Positions 1 through 8,060 of a stretch of 64,000 nucleotides of DNA are shown here, piece after piece; positions within the stretch are counted from its first letter, which is position 1, and each line of letters starts with the position of its first letter. The notes under the pieces were generated by a model. That model was not told the origin of the DNA, ran no database searches, and was given only the letters and a program-made list of their open reading frames with translations. The DNA comes from Pseudomonadota bacterium. Lineage in GTDB: Bacteria; Pseudomonadota; Gammaproteobacteria; Burkholderiales; Burkholderiaceae_F. A program made the position numbers and the translations under genes. The stretch is from NCBI GenBank assembly GCA_023443095.1, contig JAEZVV010000112.1, forward strand, positions 1-64,000, read 5' to 3'.

Positions 1-1
1 G

Positions 2-775
2 GCGCGGCACGCGCCGGTGTTTGCGATCGAGGTCGCCAGCGCGGCCGACCGCATCGGCCGTGTCGGCTGGGCGGCCGACGGCCTGCCGCAGGTCGATCCG
101 ACCCGGCCCGCGGTTTATACGCGCATCGCCTCCCCCCGGGGCGCCGGGCGCCCGGCGCTGCAGCTGGGGTACACCGCCTGGATGAGCGAGCGGCCGGCGG
201 CGAGTTGGGGCGATCTTCTGGCGGGCCGGCTCGACGGCCTGGTCTGGCGCGTCACGCTCGACGAGGGCGGCGAAGCCCTGGCTTACGACAGCATTCATCC
301 CTGCGGCTGCTACCACGTCTTCATCCCGACCGAGAGGGTGCGGGCGCGGCCTCAACCCGAATCGATCGACGAAACCCTGTTTGCGCCGCAGACGCTAGAC
401 TCGCCCCGGAGCGACCAGCAGGTTGTGCTCCGCCTTGCCGCCGGCAGCCATTACCTGCAAGGCGTCGATCTGCGTCCGCGTCTCGCCCCCGCTCAAACTT
501 ATGACCTGCTCGACGAGACCGAACTCACCCGCCTGCCGCGGCCCGGCGGCGGCATGGCCAGCCTGTACGGTGAGGACGGCCTGGTGGGCGGGACCGAGCG
601 CGGCGAGCGGTGGTGGTTCTGGCCGATGGGCATAAGCTCGGCCGGGCAGATGCGGCAATGGGGGCGGCACGCGACCGCTTTTGTCGGGCGCCGCCATTTC
701 GACGACCCCGGTCTGTTCGACCTCTACTTCGAGTCGGCACCGCTCGCCCCGCCGGCGGCGTCGGCGCTACAGTAG
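2..775 (+). CDS. Hypothetical protein, 5' end outside the window
   Basis: The reading frame is already open at base 2, so the true start lies upstream and only the C-terminal 257 residues are seen. An in-frame GTG at 17 could be an internal start, but the codons before it read on without a stop. The visible part has many Trp and Tyr residues and a Cys-Gly-Cys-Tyr-His segment about 100 residues in. I see no membrane segment. I do not recognise the family. The gene stops at a TAG just before a small membrane-peptide gene on the same strand, 30 bases downstream, so the two may be co-transcribed. Base composition and codon use match the neighbours. Confidence 0.6.
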   Translation, partial: ARHAPVFAIEVASAADRIGRVGWAADGLPQVDPTRPAVYTRIASPRGAGRPALQLGYTAWMSERPAASWGDLLAGRLDGLVWRVTLDEGGEALAYDSIHPCGCYHVFIPTERVRARPQPESIDETLFAPQTLDSPRSDQQVVLRLAAGSHYLQGVDLRPRLAPAQTYDLLDETELTRLPRPGGGMASLYGEDGLVGGTERGERWWFWPMGISSAGQMRQWGRHATAFVGRRHFDDPGLFDLYFESAPLAPPAASALQ

Positions 776-805
776 GGGCTCGATCCTGAGGCTAAGGGGG
801 CCGCC

Positions 806-940
806 ATGAAATGGTTGATTCTTTCTGTCGTGGCGCTGCTGGTGGTGGTGATCTGGGTCTATCGCAAGGGGGCCAAGGCCGCTTACGAAAAAGACGCCCG
901 CATCCCCTTCGACGAGAAAGACACGCGGGGCGGGGCCTGA
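806..940 (+). CDS. Small single-pass membrane protein, 44 aa
   Basis: This short ORF starts MKWLILSVVALLVVV and has one hydrophobic segment (about residues 3-18). A basic patch (YRKGAKAAYEKDAR) follows, then an acidic tail ending KDTRGGA. The pattern fits a small inner-membrane protein with a cytoplasmic tail. A GGGGG run nine bases before the ATG (796-800, after 'ctaa') could serve as a ribosome site. It lies 30 bases after the unknown gene and ends ten bases before the convergent phosphatase gene, so it probably belongs to the upstream transcript. Coding is supported by the transmembrane pattern and the third-position GC bias. No function can be assigned. Confidence 0.6.
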   Translation: MKWLILSVVALLVVVIWVYRKGAKAAYEKDARIPFDEKDTRGGA

Positions 941-949
941 GCCTAACCT

Positions 950-2536
950 TCAGCCTACGCGCCGCGTGCCCGGCTTGCCGTCGCTCACTTCGAAGCGCGC
1001 GAGGTCGAAGGCGTGCGGCTCGCTTTGGCGGACGTCGCTCACGCCACGCAGGCGCACGAGCAGCCGGTCGCGGCCGAGTTCGCTCAACACGTAGCCGCGG
1101 GTCTCGCTTTCGCCGAACAAGGTGTGCGGGTTACGCGCCTTGACCCGTTCGCTTTTGGCATTGCTCCAGCCCGACTCCGAACTGATGCTGGTGCCGCAGA
1201 ACTCGGCGGCGATCACGGGCGCGCCCGGGGTCTCGAAGCTGGACTTCACATTGCACACCCAGCTGGAATGGAGGTCGCCACCCAGAACCACGGTGTTGCG
1301 GGCCGCGCCCGCGGTCATGGCCGCCAGCACGCGTTCGCGTTCGGCGGGGTAGCCGTCCCAGCCGTCGGTCCAGTAGCGGGCGAGGCCGGTGTCGCGCACC
1401 AGCGGGCTGAAAACCGTCTGCTGGACCACGAACTGCCATTGCGCGCCGGAGCGGGCGAGTTCGCTGCGCAGCCAGCCCATCTGTTCGGCGCCGAGCAGGG
1501 TGCGGCCGGCCGCGTGCCGCTCGGGGCAGACCGAGTCCTCGACCGTGGTCGAGCCGCCGCGGCCGGGCTCGGAGCAGGCCTGGGGATCGCGGTACTGGCG
1601 GCCGTCGAGCACGGTGAAACGCGCCAGGTCGCCATAAGCCAAGCTGCGCCACAGGCGGACGTGGTCCCAGGGTTCGATCAGAACCGCGGCCGGCAGCGGC
1701 AGGTTCTCGTAATACGCTTGATAAGCCGCGAGCCGGCGCGCGCGGCCGTCGAGTTCGAGGTCCTGGCCGCGGTCGCGCGCATAGTCGTTCGAGACCTCGT
1801 GGTCGTCCCAGACCACGAGCCAGGGGCAGGCCGCGTGTATCGCCTGCAGCGCCGGGTCGAGTTTGTAGAGCGAGTAGCGCAGCCGGTAGTCGGCAAGCGT
1901 GCGGCACGAGGGGAAGGGGTGCGGACGCCAGCGTTCCTTGCGCGGGCCGCCTTCGTAGATGTAGTCGCCCACGAACAGAACCAGGTCGGGCGAGTCGGCG
2001 AGCATGGGACGGTAAGCGCCGAAATGGCCGGTTTCGTAGTGCTGGCACGAGGCGAGCGCAAAACGCAGCGACTCGAGCCGCCCGGCGACTCGGGTCCGGC
2101 CCACCGGGCTGGTCGTGCTCCCGACCCGGAAGCGGTAATAAAACCACGGCCCGGCGGGCAGGTCCTGTAGTTCGACGTGCACGCTGTGGCCGAGTTTGGC
2201 GGTGGCGCGGGTCGTTCCGCGGCGGACGATGCGGCTGAAGGTTTCGTCCTCCGCGACTTCCCACGCCAGTTCGACCGCCGGGCCGACGGGCAAAGCGTCG
2301 CGTCGCGCTGCGAACTCCTTGAGCGGCAGGTGCGACAGCTGCGCCAGGGTCGCGGCCAGCCCCGGCGCGTAACGAGTCCACAACACCACGCCGGCGGGCA
2401 GCCCGGGGCCGCTGGCGACGCCGAGCGGGAAGGGATCGCCGGCGTGGGCCGGCGTCTGGGCGAGCGGTGCGCGCCAGGCGCCGGGCACAGCGGCGGCGGC
2501 AGCGAACTTCAAAAGCGAGCGACGGGAGACGAACAT
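950..2536 (-). CDS. PhoD-family alkaline phosphatase, Tat-exported
   Basis: Predicted periplasmic metallophosphatase of the PhoD type, which hydrolyses phosphate mono- or diesters. I chose the ATG at 2536 because it places a twin-arginine signal (SRRSLLKF, residues 4-11) at the N terminus, followed by a hydrophobic stretch and an Ala-rich cleavage region. A longer start at 2572 would bury it. The mature part has a beta-sandwich-like N-terminal domain and then the metallophosphatase core: ASCQ at 162-165, GDYIYE at 190-195, WDDHE at 243-247 and GGDLHSSW at 419-426, the usual metal ligands. The length of 528 aa fits PhoD. It is divergent from the EEP gene. No Pho box was identified in the 107-base gap. 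Tat export implies folding, probably with Fe/Ca, before translocation. Confidence 0.9.
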   Translation of the reverse strand: MFVSRRSLLKFAAAAAVPGAWRAPLAQTPAHAGDPFPLGVASGPGLPAGVVLWTRYAPGLAATLAQLSHLPLKEFAARRDALPVGPAVELAWEVAEDETFSRIVRRGTTRATAKLGHSVHVELQDLPAGPWFYYRFRVGSTTSPVGRTRVAGRLESLRFALASCQHYETGHFGAYRPMLADSPDLVLFVGDYIYEGGPRKERWRPHPFPSCRTLADYRLRYSLYKLDPALQAIHAACPWLVVWDDHEVSNDYARDRGQDLELDGRARRLAAYQAYYENLPLPAAVLIEPWDHVRLWRSLAYGDLARFTVLDGRQYRDPQACSEPGRGGSTTVEDSVCPERHAAGRTLLGAEQMGWLRSELARSGAQWQFVVQQTVFSPLVRDTGLARYWTDGWDGYPAERERVLAAMTAGAARNTVVLGGDLHSSWVCNVKSSFETPGAPVIAAEFCGTSISSESGWSNAKSERVKARNPHTLFGESETRGYVLSELGRDRLLVRLRGVSDVRQSEPHAFDLARFEVSDGKPGTRRVG

Positions 2537-2643
2537 CGGGTATCGACGTTGAATGAATGGGCCGGCGGTCAACGCGGGCCCTGGCCAAGCCGCTATCGTA
2601 TGGTTTCGAAGGGCCGGGGCTGTGTGCCCTGGAGCAAGGGAAT

Positions 2644-3444
2644 ATGACGCTTCGCATCGCGACCTACAACATTCACAAGGGCGTTTCCGGCATCGGACGC
2701 AAGGTGCGCATCCATGAGGTGCGGCAGGCCTTGCAGGCGATCGACGCCGACATCGTCTTCCTGCAGGAACTGCAGGACCGCAACGAGAGGCTGGCGGCGA
2801 TCCGCGCCGATTACCCCGCCGGGCGTCAGCTCGACTTCCTCGCCGCCGAAGACTACGAACACAGCGCTTACGGCATGAACGCGGTCTACCCGCACGGCCA
2901 CCACGGCAACGCGATCCTGTCGCGCCTGCCGATCGAGCACCAGCTCAATCACGACATTTCCGACCACGCGCTCGAGAAACGCGGCCTGCTGCACGCGGTG
3001 GTGCGCCTGGGCGAGCGCCATGCGGCACGCGAGGTGCATCTGATCAACGTGCACCTGGGGCTGTTCAAGGGCAGCCGCGAGCGCCAAGCGCGGTTCATCA
3101 TCGACTTCGTGCGCAGGCAGATGCCGGCCGATGCGCCGCTCGTGATTGCGGGTGACTTCAACGACTGGCAGAAGCGGGTCGACCTGATGCTGCGCGACGA
3201 GCTGGGGCTGGCCGAAGCGGCCGCCGGCCATACGCGCAAGGCCTTGCTCGACCGCCTGCTGCCGGGGCGGGCGGCGCCGGCGCCGCGGGTGGCGCGGACT
3301 TTTCCCGCCTTCCTGCCCTGCTTCACGCTAGACCGGATCTATCTGCGCGGCTTCGAGATCGCCGCCGCCCGGGTGCCCAAGGGGCTGGCATGGGCGCGCC
3401 GCTCCGACCATGCCCCCTTGATCGCCGACGTCCGGCCGCACTGA
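2644..3444 (+). CDS. Endonuclease/exonuclease/phosphatase (EEP) family protein, YbhP-like
   Basis: A 266-aa protein of the EEP (DNase I-like) fold. Core motifs are all visible: RIATYNIHKG (4-13), the Mg-binding Glu42 in FLQELQ, INVHLG (134-139), GDFNDW (170-175) and SDH (254-256). The ATG at 2644 is preferred over an upstream in-frame start because GGAGCAAGGG precedes it and the fold begins right there. No signal peptide is seen. The next gene, 43 bases downstream, is a ClsB-type cardiolipin synthase. In Escherichia coli ybhP likewise precedes ybhO (clsB), so a role in phospholipid or phosphodiester metabolism is more likely than DNA repair. That is inference from context; the substrate is unknown. 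Confidence 0.88.
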   Translation: MTLRIATYNIHKGVSGIGRKVRIHEVRQALQAIDADIVFLQELQDRNERLAAIRADYPAGRQLDFLAAEDYEHSAYGMNAVYPHGHHGNAILSRLPIEHQLNHDISDHALEKRGLLHAVVRLGERHAAREVHLINVHLGLFKGSRERQARFIIDFVRRQMPADAPLVIAGDFNDWQKRVDLMLRDELGLAEAAAGHTRKALLDRLLPGRAAPAPRVARTFPAFLPCFTLDRIYLRGFEIAAARVPKGLAWARRSDHAPLIADVRPH

Positions 3445-3487
3445 TGCCCGGAGCTCCGCCCGCGCCGGACCGAAAGGAAACGCCGAG

Positions 3488-4717
3488 TTGACTCATCCCG
3501 TCGAGGCCCGCCGCTTCGGCCTGGCCCGCTTGCGGGTGGCGGCGCGGCCCGGAATCTACCGCGGCAACCGGGTCGAACTGCTGCGCAACGGCGAGGCGCT
3601 GTTCCCGCAGCTGCTGGCGGCGATTGCGGCGGCGCGGCGCTGGGTCCACCTCGAGACCTATATCTTCGCCCGGGACAACATCGGTACCCGGGTCGCCGAA
3701 GCCCTGGCCGACGCGGCCGGGCGGGGCGTCCGCGTCGAACTGATAGTCGACGGCTTTGGCACCGGCGAATACGCGCAAACCCTGGTCGAACATCTCGTCC
3801 CGCTCGGAGTGGCGGTGCGGATCTACCGGCCGGCGCGCTGGTGGCGGTTCGAGCGCCGCATGATGCGGCGGTTGCACCGCAAGCTGGTGGTGGTCGACGA
3901 CGACATCGCCTTTGTCGGCGGCATCAACATCATCGACGACCACCACCATCCGGGTGCCGAGCGCGGCCTGCTCGGTCCGCGCTTCGATTACGCGGTAGCG
4001 GTGCGTGGCCCGCTGGTGGCGGCGGTGGCCCTAACGGCGCGTCGCCTTTGGTGGCTGCTGTCAGTGGCGCGGCGCGGTCCCGAAGGCGCGCGGCTGCCGC
4101 TGCCGGCGATCGATCCGGTGCGCAGCCTTCCGGGCGGGGTCGAGGCCAGCCTGCTGCTGCGGGACAACTTCCGTAACCGCCGCACGATCGAACACGCCTA
4201 CCTCGCCGCGCTTGCCCGCGCCCGCAGCGAGGTCCTGATTGCCTGCGCCTACTTCGTCCCGGGGCGGCGCTTTCGCGCTGCCTTGGTCGCCGCAGCCCGT
4301 CGTGGCGCGCGGGTGCAGCTGCTGCTGCAGGGGCGGGTCGAACACGCCATCTGGTTTCATGCCCAGCAAGCCATGTACGGGCAGCTGCTGGCGGCCGGCA
4401 TCGAGATCTACCTCTACCAGCCGAGTTATCTGCACGCGAAAGCAGCCGTGATCGACAGCGACTGGGCAACGGTGGGGTCGAGCAACATCGATCCCTACAG
4501 CCTGCTGTTGGCGCGAGAAGCCAATGTGGTGGTCTACGACCGCGGTTTTGCCGAACAGCTGGCAGCCGATATTCGCGCCGTCATCGCGGGCGATTCGCGG
4601 CAGGTGAAGGCGAGCGACCATGCGCGCCGGTCCCGCTGGGTGCGGGTCCTCAACTGGATGGCCTACGGCTTCGTGCGCCTGGCGACGCGGCTGATCGCGC
4701 GCGACGACCCGCGCTAG
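3488..4717 (+). CDS. clsB: Cardiolipin synthase B-type phospholipase D
   Basis: Two HKD motifs mark the phospholipase D superfamily: H130-x-K132-x4-D137 followed by GGIN, and H316-x-K318-x4-D323 followed by GSSN. The length (409 aa) and the absence of N-terminal membrane helices fit ClsB (YbhO) rather than ClsA. ClsB enzymes make cardiolipin or phosphatidylglycerol by phosphatidyl transfer at the inner membrane. The start is a TTG at 3488 with GAAAGGAAA a few bases upstream. The end of the protein is basic with a short hydrophobic stretch (VLNWMAYGFVRLATRL), probably an amphipathic membrane anchor. It follows the EEP gene at 43 bases and is probably co-transcribed with it. Confidence 0.9.
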   Translation: MTHPVEARRFGLARLRVAARPGIYRGNRVELLRNGEALFPQLLAAIAAARRWVHLETYIFARDNIGTRVAEALADAAGRGVRVELIVDGFGTGEYAQTLVEHLVPLGVAVRIYRPARWWRFERRMMRRLHRKLVVVDDDIAFVGGINIIDDHHHPGAERGLLGPRFDYAVAVRGPLVAAVALTARRLWWLLSVARRGPEGARLPLPAIDPVRSLPGGVEASLLLRDNFRNRRTIEHAYLAALARARSEVLIACAYFVPGRRFRAALVAAARRGARVQLLLQGRVEHAIWFHAQQAMYGQLLAAGIEIYLYQPSYLHAKAAVIDSDWATVGSSNIDPYSLLLAREANVVVYDRGFAEQLAADIRAVIAGDSRQVKASDHARRSRWVRVLNWMAYGFVRLATRLIARDDPR

Positions 4718-4739
4718 AGGCGGAAAGGCGAGGCTTCCC

Positions 4740-4965
4740 CTCGGAAAGCGGGACGAAAAGCGTCGCTGTTTCGCAACTTTCCGAGAGAAATATTGAGCCC
4801 GATTCCATGCCGCGACGGGCCTAGGGCAGGCCCGGATGAGGCCACAAGATGTGGCCGAACTGACCATGGCAACGGCACATCTTGTGGGTCGTGGCGGCGC
4901 AGAAACGCCGATGACTCGATTTTCAGAGGGAAACGCGTTTGCGCCAACGCATCTCCCTCTGAAAA
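4740..4965. repeat. Intergenic block with three perfect inverted repeats
   Basis: The 376 bases between clsB and the SWIB gene hold no credible ORF. They contain three separate perfect inverted repeats. Arms of 9 bases (CTCGGAAAG, 4740-4748) pair with 4777-4785. Arms of 12 bases (CCACAAGATGTG, 4842-4853) pair with 4876-4887. Arms of 12 bases (TTTTCAGAGGGA, 4920-4931) pair with 4954-4965. Loops are 28, 22 and 22 bases. As RNA they would give three successive stem-loops ending about 130 bases before the SWIB start codon. They could be a structured 5' leader, a small RNA, or a remnant mobile repeat. The stretch is richer in A and T than the flanking genes. Confidence 0.6.
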
Positions 4966-5093
4966 AGACGTTTCTCCCCTCTTGCAAAGCGCAACTTCTT
5001 GCATAGGATGCGACTCACGCAACGAGAGCGCTCTTGTGCGCGCCATTCGAGAACGCTGTCGCTGTGATCCACAAACCCACCCAGGAGAAGTCC

Positions 5094-5570
5094 ATGGCAA
5101 CTGCGAAGAAGGCCGCCAAGAAGGCGCCGGCCAAGAAGGCCGCCGCCACCAAGCCCGTCGCGAAGAAGGCCCCCGCCGCCAAGAAGGCGCCGGCGGCCAA
5201 GAAGGTCGTTGCAAAGAAGGCCCCGGCCGCCAAGAAGGCTGTCGCGAAGAAGGCGCCCGCGGCCAAGAAGGTTGCTGCCAAGAAGGCTCCGGCCGCCAAG
5301 GCCGCCAAGCCGAAGACCGCGCGCAAGCCCAACGCTGCGTTCATGAAGCCGATGCAGCCGTCCGATATCCTCGCCGCGATCATCGGCAACAAGCCGATGC
5401 CGCGTACCGAAGTCGTCTCGGAAATCTGGAAGTACATCAAGAAGAACAAGCTGCAAGACGAAGTCAACAAGCGCATGATCAACGCCGACGAAAAGCTCAA
5501 GAAGCTGTTCGGCAAGGCGCAGGCTTCGATGTTCGAGCTGACCAGCTTCGTCAGCAAGAACCTGAAGTAA
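5094..5570 (+). CDS. SWIB/MDM2-domain protein with histone H1-like N-terminal tail
   Basis: A 158-aa basic protein in two parts. Residues 1-78 are Lys/Ala/Pro repeats of the KKAPAAKK kind, like bacterial histone H1-like and AlgP proteins, and should bind DNA without sequence specificity. Residues about 82-158 form a SWIB/MDM2 domain (MKPMQPSDILAAIIG, then PRTEV, IWKYIKKNKLQD, INADEKLKKLFG, SMFEL). SWIB domains are typical of eukaryotic chromatin remodellers and also occur in chlamydiae and many betaproteobacteria. The start at 5094 follows AGGAGAAG by three bases. It is a single-gene unit: a structured region upstream and a strong terminator downstream. The likely role is nucleoid organisation or gene regulation; this is inference from the tail. 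Confidence 0.92.
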   Translation: MATAKKAAKKAPAKKAAATKPVAKKAPAAKKAPAAKKVVAKKAPAAKKAVAKKAPAAKKVAAKKAPAAKAAKPKTARKPNAAFMKPMQPSDILAAIIGNKPMPRTEVVSEIWKYIKKNKLQDEVNKRMINADEKLKKLFGKAQASMFELTSFVSKNLK

Positions 5571-5587
5571 GCTGGTCTCCCAGCCGA

Positions 5588-5615
5588 AAAGCCCGCCGCG
5601 AGGCGGGCTTTTTCT
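5588..5615 (+). terminator. Rho-independent terminator of the SWIB gene
   Basis: A GCCCGCC stem (5591-5597), a GCGA loop and GGCGGGC (5602-5608) are followed by a T-rich run (TTTTTCTTT). Flanking A and T extend the stem. It lies 17 bases past the stop codon. The opposite strand has an A-run on the other side, so it may also act on the convergent PRPP-synthetase operon. Confidence 0.92.
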
Positions 5616-5627
5616 TTGGGCGCGGGC

Positions 5628-6515
5628 TCAGCCCGCCGCCGCGAGGCTGCTCACCGCCGCCGCCAGAAGCGGCGCGAGGGCGATCCGGTTGCTGGGGTGG
5701 GCGATCGAATCGGTCGACAACACGTCGCTGACGCCGGCGCGGGCGAGTTCGGCGAGCGCGTCGCCGACGAAGAGGGCATGGGTCACGGCGACGTCGACCT
5801 GCGCCGCGCCGCGCTGGCGCAGGAGCCGGGCGCAGGCCGCCACCGTGCGCCCGGTGCTGGCCACGTCGTCGAGAATCACGCAGTGACGTCCGGCGAGGTC
5901 GACCTCGGCCAGGCCGACCTCGACCTCGCGGTCGCCGAAGCGGGTCTTGTGGCAGACATGGTGTTCGAGCCCGGCCGCCGCGGCCACCTGCGCCACCCAT
6001 TGTTCGGACTCGGCGTCGGGGCCGATCAGCACCGGCCGGCCGCCGCGGGCGGCGAGATAGGCGCCGATCGCCGGTGCTGCCGACAGCGCCAGCGCCTGCC
6101 TGGCCGGAACGGCGGTGACCAGCGTGTCGGTGCGGTGCAGGTGCGGATCGACCGTGACCACGGCATCGAACTCCCGCGCGAGAAAATCGCCGATCACGCG
6201 TTGGCTCACGGCTTCTCCCGGCGCAAACGCCATGTCCTGCCGCATGTAGGCGAGGTAGGGCGCGACCAGGACCAGCTCGCGGGCGCCGAGCTGGCGCGCG
6301 GTCCGGGCGACGAGCAGTAGCTCGACCAGCTTGTCGTTGGGGTGGTCGAGGCTGCGCACGAGGATCACCCGCGGTGGCAGCGGCGTCGGCAGGCGCAGCT
6401 TGATTTCGCCGTCGGGGAAAAGGTGACGGGCGATGGTCGCGTGTGGCAGGCCGAGTTCGGCGGCGAGGGCGATGGCGGCGGGGTCGGGACCGATATGCAG
6501 GAGCAGAGTGTTCAA
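5628..6515 (-). CDS. PRPP synthetase homologue, archaeal-like
   Basis: Ribose-phosphate pyrophosphokinase family, 295 aa. Visible motifs: FPDGE (33-37), APYLAYMRQD (85-94) followed by FAPGEAVS, DPHLH (123-127), a CHKTRFGD segment (188-195) and the PRPP loop ILDDVASTGRT (214-224). The APYLAY-RQD and PGEA stretches look more like archaeal (class III) synthetases than like the usual bacterial Prs of about 315 aa, which should be encoded elsewhere. Start is a TTG at 6515 whose bases overlap the TGA stop of the phosphorylase gene (TTGA), so translation is coupled. Expected chemistry is pyrophosphate transfer to a ribose phosphate. Whether the substrate here is ribose 5-phosphate or a phosphorylase product is unknown. 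Confidence 0.85.
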   Translation of the reverse strand: MNTLLLHIGPDPAAIALAAELGLPHATIARHLFPDGEIKLRLPTPLPPRVILVRSLDHPNDKLVELLLVARTARQLGARELVLVAPYLAYMRQDMAFAPGEAVSQRVIGDFLAREFDAVVTVDPHLHRTDTLVTAVPARQALALSAAPAIGAYLAARGGRPVLIGPDAESEQWVAQVAAAAGLEHHVCHKTRFGDREVEVGLAEVDLAGRHCVILDDVASTGRTVAACARLLRQRGAAQVDVAVTHALFVGDALAELARAGVSDVLSTDSIAHPSNRIALAPLLAAAVSSLAAAG

Positions 6516-8056
6516 GGGCGGGACTCAAGAGGGACCGACGCGATGGTATAGCCGTCGCGGTGTTTGACCAGGGCGCGGGCGAACTCGAGGTCGCTCGCGA
6601 ACTGGGCGTGGATGCGGTAGAGCGGACTGCCAGCGGCGACGCGGTCGCCGAGCTTGGCGCGCAGATCGACGCCGGCGCCGGCTACCTTGGGGGCACCGGC
6701 CATGCGCGCGATGCAGGCAAGGTGCTGGCTGTCGATCGCCTCGACGGTCCCGGCGATCGGGGCACTGACTTCGATCGCCAGCGGCGCCAGCGGCGGCGAG
6801 CGCCAGTCGAAGCCGCGATCGCCCTGGGCGGCGATGATCGCCTTCATCTTGGCAAGCGCGCGGCCGGAATCGAGGATGTCGCGGGCGATGCCGTAGCCGT
6901 CGCCGCCTTTGACGTCGGGATCGAACTCGATCACCCGCCCCGCCAGGCGCAGCGATTTCTGGCGCAGGTCTATCGGGGCGTCGGGGGCGTTGGCGAGCAC
7001 CGCCATCACGTCGCGCGCCTCGAGCACGGGGCCGATGCCGCGGCCTACCGGCTGGCTGCCGTCGGTGATCACGACGTCGATCGACAAGGCCAGGCGGTCG
7101 GCGACGTATTCGAACAGCTTCTTGAGCCGCAGCGCTTCGTCCTGGCTGCGCACCTTGGCGCTGGGGCCGAGCGGGATGTCGAGCACCAGGTGGGTCGAGC
7201 CGGCGGCAATTTTCTTGGAGAGGATCGACGCGACCATCAGCCCCGGGCTGTCGATCGCGAGCGGGCGCTCGACCGAGATCAGGACGTCGTCGGCAGGCGA
7301 GAGCTGGGCGGTACCGCCCCACACAAGGCAGCCGCGCAGTTCGTGCACGATCGCCTCCATGCGGGTCACCGGCAGCTCGACGTCGGCCAACACCGCCATC
7401 GTGTCGGCGGTGCCGGCGGGCGAGGTGATCGCCCGGCTCGAGGTTTTGGGGATCAGCATGCCGTGCGCGGCCACGATCGGCACCACCAGCATCGAGGTCC
7501 GGTTGCCGGGGATGCCGCCGATGCAGTGTTTGTCGACCACCGGCCGCTCGCCCCAGTCGAGGCGGCGGCCGGCCTCGACCATGGCTTCGGTGAGATGGAG
7601 CACTTCGTCGCGATCGAGTTCGTTGCGGGCGGTGGCGGCTACCAGGGCGGCGAGTTCGATCTTGCTGTAGCGGTGCTGGGCGATGTCGCGCACCAGGGCG
7701 ATCCAGGCGGGGCGGTCGATCGGAATCCCGGCGATGCGCTGGCGCAGGGCGCTGGCCGAGGCGGGCGGCTCGGCATGGGCGACCGAGACCTGGTGGCCTT
7801 CGGCGACGGCGAGGTGGTTCCATGCCTCTTCCGACAGGCCGAGTTCGAACGGTCCGACGATGCGTTCGTCGTCGACGATGTTGAGCGTGGCGAGCAGGCT
7901 GTGGCCGTTGGCGCGCACCTCGACCTTCGACAAGGCGAGGAAACCTTCGCTGCGATAGAGCGAACAGCCGCGGTGCAGGTAGGCGACAAACTCGTGCCAG
8001 GTGTCGATGCCGACACGTCGCACGGCCAGGCAGGCGGGGGGCGGGTGCTTGCTCAC
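6512..8056 (-). CDS. AMP phosphorylase/thymidine phosphorylase family protein
   Basis: 514 aa, longer than DeoA-type thymidine phosphorylase (about 440 aa) because of an extra N-terminal domain of some 90 residues, as in archaeal AMP phosphorylase. Family motifs include KHCIGGIPGNRTS (176-188) in the phosphate-binding region and TSSRAITSPAGTAD (205-218). The CIGG...GNR form matches the AMP-phosphorylase branch rather than the STGGVGD form of DeoA. Such enzymes split nucleoside 5'-monophosphates with phosphate to give base and ribose 1,5-bisphosphate. Start is a GTG at 8056, four bases after the nuclease stop. The gene is sandwiched between an RNase-like MBL gene and a PRPP-synthetase homologue, which fits salvage of RNA-derived nucleotides. 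Activity on AMP is inferred, not shown. Confidence 0.88.
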   Translation of the reverse strand: MSKHPPPACLAVRRVGIDTWHEFVAYLHRGCSLYRSEGFLALSKVEVRANGHSLLATLNIVDDERIVGPFELGLSEEAWNHLAVAEGHQVSVAHAEPPASASALRQRIAGIPIDRPAWIALVRDIAQHRYSKIELAALVAATARNELDRDEVLHLTEAMVEAGRRLDWGERPVVDKHCIGGIPGNRTSMLVVPIVAAHGMLIPKTSSRAITSPAGTADTMAVLADVELPVTRMEAIVHELRGCLVWGGTAQLSPADDVLISVERPLAIDSPGLMVASILSKKIAAGSTHLVLDIPLGPSAKVRSQDEALRLKKLFEYVADRLALSIDVVITDGSQPVGRGIGPVLEARDVMAVLANAPDAPIDLRQKSLRLAGRVIEFDPDVKGGDGYGIARDILDSGRALAKMKAIIAAQGDRGFDWRSPPLAPLAIEVSAPIAGTVEAIDSQHLACIARMAGAPKVAGAGVDLRAKLGDRVAAGSPLYRIHAQFASDLEFARALVKHRDGYTIASVPLESRP

Positions 8057-8060
8057 GGCC

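Noticed and set aside
5100..5310. Short direct repeats of AAGAAGG-type sequence
   Set aside because: They encode the Lys/Ala tail of the SWIB protein, not a non-coding repeat array.
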